From assembly GCA_947177435.1 (NCBI GenBank), contig CAMWUM010000142.1, forward strand, positions 1 through 5,717: 5,717 nt of DNA, in the 5' to 3' direction. Below, piece by piece: positions 1 to 5,717 of the stretch. The position numbers and the translations under genes were made by a program. The first letter of the stretch is position 1. Every line of letters begins with the position of its first letter. Below the pieces are notes generated by a model. The model saw only the letters and a list, made by a program, of their open reading frames with translations. It did no database searches and was not told the DNA's origin. This DNA comes from an uncultured Muribaculaceae bacterium. Its GTDB lineage: Bacteria > Bacteroidota > Bacteroidia > Bacteroidales > Muribaculaceae.

Positions 1-730
1 GGATGGTGCCGCACAGCTCCTCGGGCTTGCCGAAGCGCTTGAACGGCGTCTGGCGGATTACGTCCTCGCCGCGCGGAGTGAGGGTGCCGTCCTCGTTGGT
101 GAGCAGGCGCAGGTTCTGGTTGGTGAGGAAGAAGCCCGGGGCGATGGCGTTGACTCGGATGGCCGAGGTGAACTTAGTGGCCACCTCGTTGGCCAGGAAG
201 GCAGTGAAGTTGCTGATGCCGGCCTTGGCGGCAGCGTAACCGCACACGCGGGTCATGGGACGGAAAGCGGCCATCGACGAGAAGTTGACGATGGTGCCCT
301 TGCCGGCCTCGACCATGGGCTTGAGGAACACCTGAGTGGGGATTACCGTGCCAGTGAGGTTCAGGTCGAGCACGCGCTGGAAGTCGGCCGTCTTGAGGTC
401 GAAGAAGTTGCCGGTGGGGGCGATGGTGGCGCCGGGCATGTTGCCGCCCGCCGCATTGAGCAGGGCGTCTGCTTTGCCGTAGCGGGCCAGGATGTCGGCG
501 CAGTTCTGTTCGACGACTTCCTGGTTCATCACGTCGGTGACGAGGAACATGGCCTCGCCTCCGGCCGCCTTGATTTCACTGACGATTGCGTCGCCTTCAT
601 CCTTGCGGCGACCCATAATCACCACTTTAGCGCCTTGCGTAGCAAGGTACTTGCCGATGCAGGCCCCGAGCACGCCGGTGCCGCCGGTGATGACGACCAC
701 TTGGTCTTTTACAGAGAATAATTCGTTCAT
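1..730 (-). CDS. SDR-family oxidoreductase, probable D-fructuronate reductase / D-mannonate oxidoreductase (3' end beyond window)
   Basis: Cytoplasmic NAD(P)-dependent short-chain dehydrogenase/reductase; 243 codons are present and the C-terminus (perhaps 25-35 residues, judged from the usual length of about 270-280) is cut by the left edge. Seen: a Rossmann start VVVITGGTGVLG (residues 11-22), a basic GRR at 40-42 after strand 2 that hints at NADP, NAAGG at 92-96, N124 in DLNLTG, S152 in NFSSM, and the Y165-x3-K169 pair in GYAAAK. Together these give a complete N-S-Y-K tetrad. PG and a long loop follow at 198-215. There is no signal peptide. The start ATG (728-730) lies 23 bp after the GH115 stop, so the gene is the third of the operon. 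The family is certain. The substrate is inferred: similar SDRs in Bacteroidota and Thermotoga reduce fructuronate to mannonate, which fits disposal of glucuronate released by GH115. It is not homologous to the classical long-chain UxuB, so no symbol is given. Another sugar-acid or polyol dehydrogenase is possible. Confidence 0.88.
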   Translation of the reverse strand, partial: MNELFSVKDQVVVITGGTGVLGACIGKYLATQGAKVVIMGRRKDEGDAIVSEIKAAGGEAMFLVTDVMNQEVVEQNCADILARYGKADALLNAAGGNMPGATIAPTGNFFDLKTADFQRVLDLNLTGTVIPTQVFLKPMVEAGKGTIVNFSSMAAFRPMTRVCGYAAAKAGISNFTAFLANEVATKFTSAIRVNAIAPGFFLTNQNLRLLTNEDGTLTPRGEDVIRQTPFKRFGKPEELCGTI

Positions 731-765
731 ATTTAGTTCTTAGATTTTAGACGTTAGACTTTAGA
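731..765. repeat. Degenerate 7-bp tandem repeat across the GH115 stop codon
   Basis: On the + strand five heptamers follow each other: ATTTAGT, TCTTAGA, TTTTAGA, CGTTAGA, CTTTAGA. TTAGA recurs exactly every 7 bp at 740, 747, 754 and 761, and TTAGT starts at 733. Read in the gene direction each unit contains TAA. Since 7 is 1 modulo 3, successive units put TAA in all three frames. The second unit in gene direction supplies the real GH115 stop (754-756), and the repeat also encodes the last residues of that protein. It fills the whole 23-bp gap to the next start codon. Function unknown. Confidence 0.85.
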
Positions 766-3303
766 TTTTTTGACGGGCGACTCTGGGCCGTAGAGGTAGC
801 TGGGCTCGTAACCGCCGAGGTCAATCACAACCTTTTCGAACACTACTCCCGGGTCGAGGGGACGGAGCGTAAGTGTGGCGCGTCCGCCGTCAACCGGCAT
901 AGCCAGGTGCGCTTTCTTCTCGACCACGCGACGGGCTACGGTCGGGTAAAAGACGGAGTAGATATTTTCGGGCTTCTCGTTGAGGTTGCTGTTGAAGTTG
1001 ATGACTTGCTCGTCTGCGCCTTCGAAGCCTACGGCATAACGGTGGCCGTCGAGGTTGGCGAAGGCGAGCGTCGATTTTACCACTACGTACACGTCAACAC
1101 TGTCGACATCTGCAGGCAAATCCTCAATTACATACGAGAGCGTGGCTCCGTCGGTAGCAGCCATGCGAGGCATCAGCGTTATGCCGCTGAGGGTACGGCC
1201 CATGTCGGGAATAATTACCCATTTGGCCTCACCCCTATCGTTCTTGGTGTAGTAATGCTCGGCTTCGATAGCCACCACGCCGTCGGCGGGAGAGAATACC
1301 CAATCGCCCTCGGTGGGCTGGGCGATGCGGTCAACGTGGGGTATGCGGTCGGCGGGGAAGTTGTCGTTCCACGATGTGTAGCCGATGTGCTTTTGGTCCA
1401 TCATATGGCACCACTTGCCGCCGGCCAATACATTATTATAATAGGACATCAACTCGGCGTCGCGGGCAAAGGCGGCCTCGGCACGGTCGGCCCAGGCGTT
1501 GCACTGATCATTGCCGTCGGCGAAGAGTTTGCGGTTCATCGCCACGCTGTAATACATATCATATAGGTTGGCCATAGCCTGCACAGGGAAGAGCACAAGC
1601 TGCATGTACGCATCTTTATATTCCTCGGGCATAGACACATACTGGCGCAGGGCCTCGGCCTCAAGAGTGAGGTATTCGTCGCGCACCTGGCGCCACTCGC
1701 CGCTTGCCAGGTTGTAAGTGTCGGCGTCGAGCATCTCGGCCGTTACACGGCCGTTGTACTTGCAGTAGAGGTTGAGGATGCGCGCGGCCTCCTTGGCCTG
1801 ATCCTGGCCAAACTGCTGGGCGCAGAAGTCGAGGGTATGCTGGCCAATGGTCTTAGCGTCGTATTTGGATGGGTTCCAGGCCATGTCGAGGAAGAGGGAA
1901 ATCGGGTACTCCATCGGCTTGAGGTCGCCGACGTTAAGCACCCACAACTGGTCCACGCCGTATTCGTAAGTGAGGGCAAGCTGTTCCCACATGCCTTGTA
2001 TCGGCGTGACGTTCATCCATTTGGTGTTGCGGGGAGCGCCCACATAGTCGACATGGTAATACATGCCCCAACCGCCCGGGTGCTTGCGCTCACGCTCGTT
2101 GGGCAGGCGGCGCACATTGCCCCAGTTGTCATCGCAGAGAAGCAGGATTACGTCGTCGGGCACTCGTAGACCTGCGTCATAGTAATCAAGCACTTCCTTA
2201 TAGAGCGCCCACACCTGCGGCGTGGCTTTGGCAGGCTTGCCGGTAACGTCGGATATGATCTTGCGCTGGTTTTTGATGACTTTTTCGAGCAGGGCCACGT
2301 CGGCCTCTGCGCTCATGGCCTCATCACCGTCGCCGCGCATGCCGATGGTCACCACGTCCTCAGTGCCTTTCATTCGCTCGATGCCCTCACGGAAGAATTG
2401 GTCAAGCGAGGCCTGGTTGGTGGAGTAGTTCCATGGGCCATACTCGCCACGGCGGCGTGCATACTCTTGATGGTTGCGGGCCATCGGCTCGTGGTGCGAG
2501 GTGCTGATCACCACGCCCATCTCGTCGGCCAATTTGCCGTTTTCGGGATCGTCGGCATAGAATGCCCAACTCCACATGGCCGGCCAGAGGAAGTTGCCGC
2601 GCAGCCTAAGTATCAGTTCGAACACTTTGCCGTAGAACTCGTGTCCGCCGCGCTCCGTACCAAACGCGTGGTTGACCCAACCGGTGAGGCAGGGAGCCTC
2701 GTCGTTGAGGAATATGCCGCGGTATCGCACGGCGGGTTCGCCGTTAGTGTACTCCCCACGGTCGATAGCAAGGTCAGAGGCGGCCTGCACGGGCACGTCG
2801 GCCCACCAGTACCACGGCGACACTCCTATCTGCTCCGACAGTTCGTATGCGCCGTAGATTGCGCCTCGGCGGTCGCTGCCGACCACAACCAATGCCTCTC
2901 CCGGCTGTCCGAAAGGTTCTTCAATAAAGTGCATCTCATACATTTCATTTTTCCCTTTCAGACCTGCGAGGTTGATTTTCTTAGCCTTGGCCAATTGCTT
3001 GATTATCGGGCTGTCGACAGTACCGATAATTACGCAGTTGCCACCGACAGCACCGCTTGCCACCGTGGCGTCAGTGCCGCAGACCATGCCGAAATCCTTG
3101 GCAAGGTTGGCCACGGCAATGCCTACGCCTTTCTGGTCGGCCGTATCACACACAATCGTCACCGGCTGTCCGGCAGAAATCAGAGGGAAGCCTGCCCCAC
3201 CCTGCCTCGTAATGCCCGGATGATCAATGGCATTGGCACTGGCCACGCCAATAACGAACGCAGCGGCCAGCATCCAGATTTTCTTAAAAATCGAGTTGTA
3301 CAT
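754..3303 (-). CDS. GH115 xylan alpha-1,2-glucuronidase (exported)
   Basis: Glycoside hydrolase family 115; characterised members remove alpha-1,2-linked (4-O-methyl-)D-glucuronic acid from internal and terminal xylose residues of glucuronoxylan. The protein is 849 aa, normal for the family. Residues 1-25 form a signal peptide (MYNSIFKKIWMLAAAF, ending ANA), with no lipobox, so a periplasmic location is likely. GH115-like blocks, seen in order: RYRGIFLNDEAP (193-204), RGNFLWPAMW (235-244), GVVISTSHHEPMARN (263-277), TIGMRGDGDEAM (319-330), LLCDDNWGNVRRLP (388-401), GGWGMYYHVDYVGAPR (410-425), and NVGDLKPMEYP (457-467). Many acidic and aromatic residues in these blocks suit a sugar pocket, but catalytic residues are not assigned here. 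From about residue 670 a beta-rich C-terminal domain matches the usual GH115_C region. The start at 3303 is chosen because the longer reading frame (to 3387) would overlap the upstream esterase by 73 bp and bury the signal peptide. It lies 11 bp after the esterase stop. Confidence 0.95.
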   Translation of the reverse strand: MYNSIFKKIWMLAAAFVIGVASANAIDHPGITRQGGAGFPLISAGQPVTIVCDTADQKGVGIAVANLAKDFGMVCGTDATVASGAVGGNCVIIGTVDSPIIKQLAKAKKINLAGLKGKNEMYEMHFIEEPFGQPGEALVVVGSDRRGAIYGAYELSEQIGVSPWYWWADVPVQAASDLAIDRGEYTNGEPAVRYRGIFLNDEAPCLTGWVNHAFGTERGGHEFYGKVFELILRLRGNFLWPAMWSWAFYADDPENGKLADEMGVVISTSHHEPMARNHQEYARRRGEYGPWNYSTNQASLDQFFREGIERMKGTEDVVTIGMRGDGDEAMSAEADVALLEKVIKNQRKIISDVTGKPAKATPQVWALYKEVLDYYDAGLRVPDDVILLLCDDNWGNVRRLPNERERKHPGGWGMYYHVDYVGAPRNTKWMNVTPIQGMWEQLALTYEYGVDQLWVLNVGDLKPMEYPISLFLDMAWNPSKYDAKTIGQHTLDFCAQQFGQDQAKEAARILNLYCKYNGRVTAEMLDADTYNLASGEWRQVRDEYLTLEAEALRQYVSMPEEYKDAYMQLVLFPVQAMANLYDMYYSVAMNRKLFADGNDQCNAWADRAEAAFARDAELMSYYNNVLAGGKWCHMMDQKHIGYTSWNDNFPADRIPHVDRIAQPTEGDWVFSPADGVVAIEAEHYYTKNDRGEAKWVIIPDMGRTLSGITLMPRMAATDGATLSYVIEDLPADVDSVDVYVVVKSTLAFANLDGHRYAVGFEGADEQVINFNSNLNEKPENIYSVFYPTVARRVVEKKAHLAMPVDGGRATLTLRPLDPGVVFEKVVIDLGGYEPSYLYGPESPVKKSKV

Positions 3304-3314
3304 AATGCTGGAAT

Positions 3315-4943
3315 TTATCGTGACATTACGGCATCGACCACACGGATGCCGAGGGTCTTTTTGTTGAGGGGGTGGATATCGTTCCACTCGCCAAGGTCTT
3401 GGTTATGAATGAAGTATGCGTTTTCTGTCTCATCAGCCACCTGCTGCTGCACTCGGCGCATCTCAGCCCAGGCTGCACGACCATCCACATCGTCGAAAGG
3501 CAGATAGTCAGCCAACTCGACAATGTAGAACGGCATATCGGGATTGTCGAAATCCTCTCGCCAGTTGGCAATCATAGTTTTGAGCAGGCCGGCGTACTGG
3601 TTGCGACGGTTGACATTCGACTCACCCTGGTACCAGATAGCGCCGGCGACGTTGATGTTCAAAAAAGGATGGATCATAGCGTTGTAAAGCACCGTGGGCT
3701 TGTAGCACCAGAACTCCTGGCCTGGGCCCTCGGGCATTCTCGCGCCCAGATGGTAACGCCAATCTCCCTCGAGGCTGTATTCCTTATCGCCAACAATAAG
3801 CTTATACGGCTTTTCAGGTACGAAATGGCCGACGCCGTGCTGGCTTATCATCCTGACAGTGATGTTGTTGTCGCCTTCGTGAAGCAGTCCGGCGGGCACT
3901 TGGTAGATGCGTGGCGGATACTGGTAAGTGACATTGCCGACAAACTGGCCGTTGACGAATACCGAGTCGGCGTCTACTATGCAGCCGAGCCTCAGCACCG
4001 CCGGCTGGCCCGCAGCCTCAGCCGGAAGAGACAGAGTTTTACGGAACCAGTGAGAACCGTTTACAGGATTGAGCCCATCAGTGGCCCAGTCGGTGCTAAG
4101 CAAATCAACCACAGCCCATTGCGAATCATCGAGAGCCGGGTCTTGCCATTTGCCAACACCCGGGTCGCCGGCATTCATCACCTGGTCCCAGCGGGCGTAG
4201 TTCTGTGCCTCGAGCCGCTTGATGTTTTGACGGTACTGCGGATCAGAATAAAGGCGCATCTGATTGATAGCCATAGGGTAATCGCCCAGCCACTCCTCGC
4301 TGATCCACGACTCTACAGGCGTGCCACCCCAGCAGGTGTTGAGGATGCCGACGGGCACTCCGGTGCGCTCGTAAAGCTCCTTGGCGAAGAAATACGCCAG
4401 GGCAGAATACTGCATCACGTTGGGCTGCGTCAGTTCGCGCCAGTCGCCTGAGGGCACATCATCGTTCTTGCGGCCGAACTCTACGACGCTCGGCACGTTG
4501 AACTGCCTGATATTCGGATTCTCGTAAGCCGCAATCTCGTCGGCAAACATATCCGTCACCCTCGCCACGGGCAGTTCCATGTTGGACTGTCCCGAGCAGA
4601 TGTAAACGTCACCCGATAACACATTGTCTATGGTTATATCGTTGACAGTTATAGCGTAAGGGCCGCCCACAGGCATCGGAGGCAACTTCACCGTCCATGT
4701 GCTGTCGGCTGAGGCGGCCGTCGAGACCGCGGCCTTGTATTTCTTCACTTTTCCCTTGCCAAGGCCCTTGGCGGTGACCGACACCGGCTCGCCGGGTCCG
4801 GCCTTTCCCCATATCTTCACAGAGTCGCCTCGCTGGGCCACCATCCCGTTCGACACTATACGCGGCAAAGTCACCTCGGCAGAGGCGGCTATGGCTACGG
4901 AGACGGCAGCAAGGCTAAGAAATGCACGCAGATTCATGGTCAT
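3315..4943 (-). CDS. SASA / CE20-like carbohydrate acetylesterase with inserted jelly-roll domain (exported)
   Basis: SGNH-fold esterase of the group usually labelled sialate O-acetylesterase; in this setting removal of O-acetyl groups from hemicellulose is more likely than from sialic acid (inference). The protein is 542 aa from this start. A signal peptide covers about residues 1-22 (hydrophobic LSLAAVSVAIAASA, probable cut ASA/E). A short beta domain follows (about 23-110). Block I is CSGQSNME (116-123) with nucleophile S120; then CWGGTPVESW (204-213), WYQGESN (437-443), and DIHPLNK (522-528) giving the Asp522/His524 pair. Between about residues 276 and 385 the catalytic domain is interrupted by a GH2-like sugar-binding jelly roll (WFRKTLSLP at 299-307, DSVFVNGQFVG at 326-336). 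The protein ends about 18 residues after the catalytic His, with no extra C-terminal domain. A second ATG two codons in (4937) is an equally good start. An in-frame ATG at 4988 is rejected because it lies upstream of the predicted -7 box. First gene of the operon. Confidence 0.92.
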   Translation of the reverse strand: MTMNLRAFLSLAAVSVAIAASAEVTLPRIVSNGMVAQRGDSVKIWGKAGPGEPVSVTAKGLGKGKVKKYKAAVSTAASADSTWTVKLPPMPVGGPYAITVNDITIDNVLSGDVYICSGQSNMELPVARVTDMFADEIAAYENPNIRQFNVPSVVEFGRKNDDVPSGDWRELTQPNVMQYSALAYFFAKELYERTGVPVGILNTCWGGTPVESWISEEWLGDYPMAINQMRLYSDPQYRQNIKRLEAQNYARWDQVMNAGDPGVGKWQDPALDDSQWAVVDLLSTDWATDGLNPVNGSHWFRKTLSLPAEAAGQPAVLRLGCIVDADSVFVNGQFVGNVTYQYPPRIYQVPAGLLHEGDNNITVRMISQHGVGHFVPEKPYKLIVGDKEYSLEGDWRYHLGARMPEGPGQEFWCYKPTVLYNAMIHPFLNINVAGAIWYQGESNVNRRNQYAGLLKTMIANWREDFDNPDMPFYIVELADYLPFDDVDGRAAWAEMRRVQQQVADETENAYFIHNQDLGEWNDIHPLNKKTLGIRVVDAVMSR

Positions 4944-4966
4944 AGAAAGTATAGTTTTTAATGTTA

Positions 4967-4974
4967 CAAAGTTA
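4967..4974 (-). promoter_or_regulatory. Predicted -7 box of the esterase-GH115-SDR operon
   Basis: On the minus strand these bases read TAACTTTG, a perfect match to the Bacteroidota -7 consensus TAnnTTTG. The box lies 23 bp before the chosen esterase ATG, so transcription would start near 4961 with a leader of about 17-20 nt. No good TTG -33 element is found 19-21 bp upstream; inverted repeats occupy that place. This suggests a promoter that depends on, or is blocked by, a regulator (inference). Confidence 0.6.
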
Positions 4975-4991
4975 CGCAAATTTTGCATAAC
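4971..4991. promoter_or_regulatory. Imperfect inverted repeat overlapping the operon -7 box
   Basis: Arms GTTACGCAAA (4971-4980) and TTTGCATAAC (4982-4991) pair at 9 of 10 positions around a single central T; the only mismatch is 4975/4987. The left arm overlaps four bases of the predicted minus-strand -7 box and the rest covers the -7/-33 spacer, where a bound protein would interfere with RNA polymerase. No binding protein is identified. The transcript starts downstream, so a DNA operator is more likely than an RNA hairpin. Confidence 0.5.
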
Positions 4992-4993
4992 GG

Positions 4994-5012
4994 ATGTAAC
5001 ATTAGGTTACAT
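4994..5012. promoter_or_regulatory. Inverted repeat ATGTAAC-N5-GTTACAT, candidate operator
   Basis: A perfect 7-bp inverted repeat (4994-5000 and 5006-5012) with spacer ATTAG. It lies 20 to 38 bp upstream of the operon's -7 box, at and above the place where a -33 element should be. Its half-site TGTAAC/GTTACA is the same as in the palindrome at 5046-5057, but the spacing differs (5 versus 0). A bound activator here could replace the missing -33 contact (inference). The AraC-type domain usual at the C-terminus of hybrid two-component regulators is one candidate. Confidence 0.55.
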
Positions 5013-5045
5013 AAATGTATTATTTCATTTTTTTTCATCTACCTA

Positions 5046-5057
5046 TGTAACGTTACA
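5046..5057. promoter_or_regulatory. Perfect palindrome TGTAACGTTACA, candidate operator
   Basis: A 12-bp perfect palindrome centred on CG, 12 bp upstream of the predicted -7 box of the rightward sensor gene and so across its -33/spacer region. A central CG in an AT-flanked palindrome resembles operators of LacI/GalR-family repressors, which is general knowledge of that family. No such regulator gene is visible in the window, so the assignment is open. Autoregulation by the sensor protein is the alternative. Confidence 0.55.
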
Positions 5058-5061
5058 AAAA

Positions 5062-5107
5062 TTATTCGTACATTTGCAACATATTACGTACCTTATTCGT
5101 GCAACAT
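5062..5107 (+). repeat. Two-part direct repeat in the sensor gene promoter/leader
   Basis: TTATTCGT occurs at 5062-5069 and 5093-5100, and GCAACAT at 5076-5082 and 5101-5107. In the first copy the two parts are 6 bp apart (ACATTT, which completes the -7 box); in the second they are adjacent. The copies bracket the predicted transcription start near 5082, and the second ends 4 bp before the sensor ATG. Possibly a partial duplication of the promoter or a binding site in the leader. Confidence 0.5.
5069..5076 (+). promoter_or_regulatory. Predicted -7 box of the sensor gene
   Basis: TACATTTG is a perfect match to the Bacteroidota -7 consensus TAnnTTTG. It is 35 bp before the sensor ATG, which implies a start near 5082 and a leader of about 30 nt. 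The -33 position (about 5045-5047, ATG with a 21-bp spacer) is a weak match to TTG and is partly covered by the palindrome at 5046-5057. Confidence 0.6.
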
Positions 5108-5111
5108 CACC

Positions 5112-5717
5112 ATGAAACGATTATACAATTCAAAAATCATCGCTCTTACGCTCGCCCTGCTGGCCGCCTGCCTGGGGCTGCACGCTCAGTCTCCCCTTTT
5201 CTTCGCAACCGAAAACGGACTGTCAAGCTCACTGATCAACCGCGTATGCTACACCAGCGACGGCAACCTGTGGGTGGCTACCGAAGACGGACTCAACCGA
5301 TACGACGGATCGAAAATCACCATATACAAGAACGTTCCCGACGACTCCACCTCAATCGCGCACAACTTTGTCAACTATGTGTTTGAGGATACGAAGGGCC
5401 ACATATTCGTATCCACGCACAACGGACTGCAAATGTACGACCCGGCCCGCGACGCCTTCACCCAGCGCGCCCGAGGCGACGACGGCAACATTTATGGCAA
5501 TCCCGTGTCGGCAATCGTCGAGCGGCACAATGGTGATCTATGGGCATTCGGCCAGGAAATCAGGCAGATAACATTCGATGCCGACAGCAATATGGTGATT
5601 AAGAATCTCAACCTGCCAAGCGACCTAATCGGCGCCAACGTGGCTATCGAGACTCCCGACGGATGCCTCTGGTGCGCCAACGACATCAAGGGCGTCTACC
5701 GCATCATGCCCAATAAC
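5112..5717 (+). CDS. Reg_prop propeller sensor, probable hybrid two-component system (HTCS) regulator, N-terminal part
   Basis: The frame stays open from ATG 5112 to the right edge (202 codons), so only the start of a much larger protein is seen. Residues 1-25 are a signal sequence or signal anchor (MKRLYNSKIIALTLALLAAC, then LGLHA before Q26). The rest is a run of two-component-regulator propeller repeats: GLSSSLINRV followed by DGNLWVATEDGLNRYDG (50-66), HNFVNYVFED followed by GHIFVSTHNGLQMYD (96-110), a weaker DLWAFGQEIRQITFD (142-156), and DGCLWCANDIKGVYRI (183-198). Two such propellers normally make the periplasmic ligand-binding part of HTCS proteins, followed by a transmembrane helix, histidine kinase, receiver and AraC-type DNA-binding domain; none of these can be seen here. 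LAAC at 17-20 resembles a lipobox, but a lipoprotein would not fit an inner-membrane sensor and it may be chance. Divergence from the enzyme operon suggests it regulates that operon. A propeller-containing diguanylate cyclase or LuxR-type regulator is the alternative. No Shine-Dalgarno sequence precedes the ATG. Confidence 0.88.
   Translation, partial: MKRLYNSKIIALTLALLAACLGLHAQSPLFFATENGLSSSLINRVCYTSDGNLWVATEDGLNRYDGSKITIYKNVPDDSTSIAHNFVNYVFEDTKGHIFVSTHNGLQMYDPARDAFTQRARGDDGNIYGNPVSAIVERHNGDLWAFGQEIRQITFDADSNMVIKNLNLPSDLIGANVAIETPDGCLWCANDIKGVYRIMPNN

Noticed and set aside
3304..3387. Longer GH115 start giving 28 extra N-terminal residues.
   Set aside because: It would overlap the esterase gene by 73 bp, adds a Pro/Arg-rich stretch, and would hide a normal signal peptide that begins at the 3303 start.
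2398..4451. Two long rightward open frames (2398-3408 and 3372-4451), and a third at 907-1566, opposite the GH115 and esterase genes.
   Set aside because: Their codons are exactly in register with the leftward codons (offsets divisible by 3), so they stay open simply because the real genes use few TTA, CTA and TCA codons. The translations have no recognisable motifs, while the leftward products match known families throughout.
4944..4988. Longer esterase start at 4988, adding 15 residues.
   Set aside because: The added segment lies on the predicted -7 box and an inverted repeat, and it would place a non-signal leader before a typical signal peptide.
4971..4991. Inverted repeat as a transcription terminator hairpin.
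   Set aside because: It sits between divergent starts with no gene ending there, has a 1-nt centre and AT-rich arms, and no T-tract follows in a sensible position.
5028..5035. Run of eight T in the intergenic gap as a phase-variable tract.
   Set aside because: It lies in AT-rich DNA between the promoters and not at a -7/-33 spacer; length variation would have no obvious effect and cannot be judged from one sequence.
5163..5173. LAAC lipobox in the sensor signal sequence.
   Set aside because: A lipid anchor does not fit a sensor expected to span the inner membrane, and a second plausible cut site (LHA/Q) follows five residues later; kept only as a note.
1..5717. CRISPR arrays, tRNA/rRNA genes, insertion sequences, attachment sites, toxin-antitoxin or phage genes.
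   Set aside because: No array-like spaced repeats, RNA gene signatures, transposase motifs or terminal inverted repeats are visible; nearly all bases are accounted for by four metabolic or regulatory genes and one control region.

Overview
The window looks like part of a polysaccharide utilisation locus from a Bacteroidota gut- or rumen-type bacterium (order Bacteroidales; the family cannot be fixed from this sequence). Four things point there. Two matches to the Bacteroides-type -7 box TAnnTTTG sit between divergent genes. No start codon has a Shine-Dalgarno sequence. One gene encodes a Reg_prop propeller sensor of the kind that begins hybrid two-component regulators. The enzymes are a GH115 alpha-glucuronidase and a SASA-type esterase. 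Genes are GC-rich and the regulatory gap is strongly AT-rich.

Layout: three genes read leftward as a tight operon. The first transcribed is an exported SASA/CE20-like acetylesterase (3315-4943). After 11 bp comes an exported GH115 alpha-glucuronidase (754-3303). After 23 bp comes a cytoplasmic short-chain dehydrogenase/reductase (1-730), whose C-terminus lies beyond the left edge. A 168-bp divergent control region (4944-5111) separates the operon from a rightward gene (5112 to the right edge) encoding the periplasmic N-terminus of a probable hybrid two-component sensor.

Working model (inference): the esterase removes acetyl groups from a glucuronoxylan-like hemicellulose, and GH115 removes (4-O-methyl-)glucuronic acid side chains. 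The SDR resembles Bacteroidota/Thermotoga-type fructuronate (D-mannonate) oxidoreductases and would feed the released uronate into the hexuronate pathway. The divergent propeller sensor would detect an oligosaccharide and control the operon. No SusC/SusD pair, backbone xylanase or uxuA is visible, so this is only part of any such locus.

The least ordinary parts are non-coding. The divergent promoter region holds six GTTAC/GTAAC half-sites, arranged mostly as three inverted repeats of different geometry, one of them abutting the operon's -7 box. A short direct repeat brackets the predicted start site of the sensor gene. A degenerate 7-bp tandem repeat spans the GH115 stop codon and places TAA in all three frames. 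I found no convincing evidence of a wholly new system; the enzymes belong to known families.
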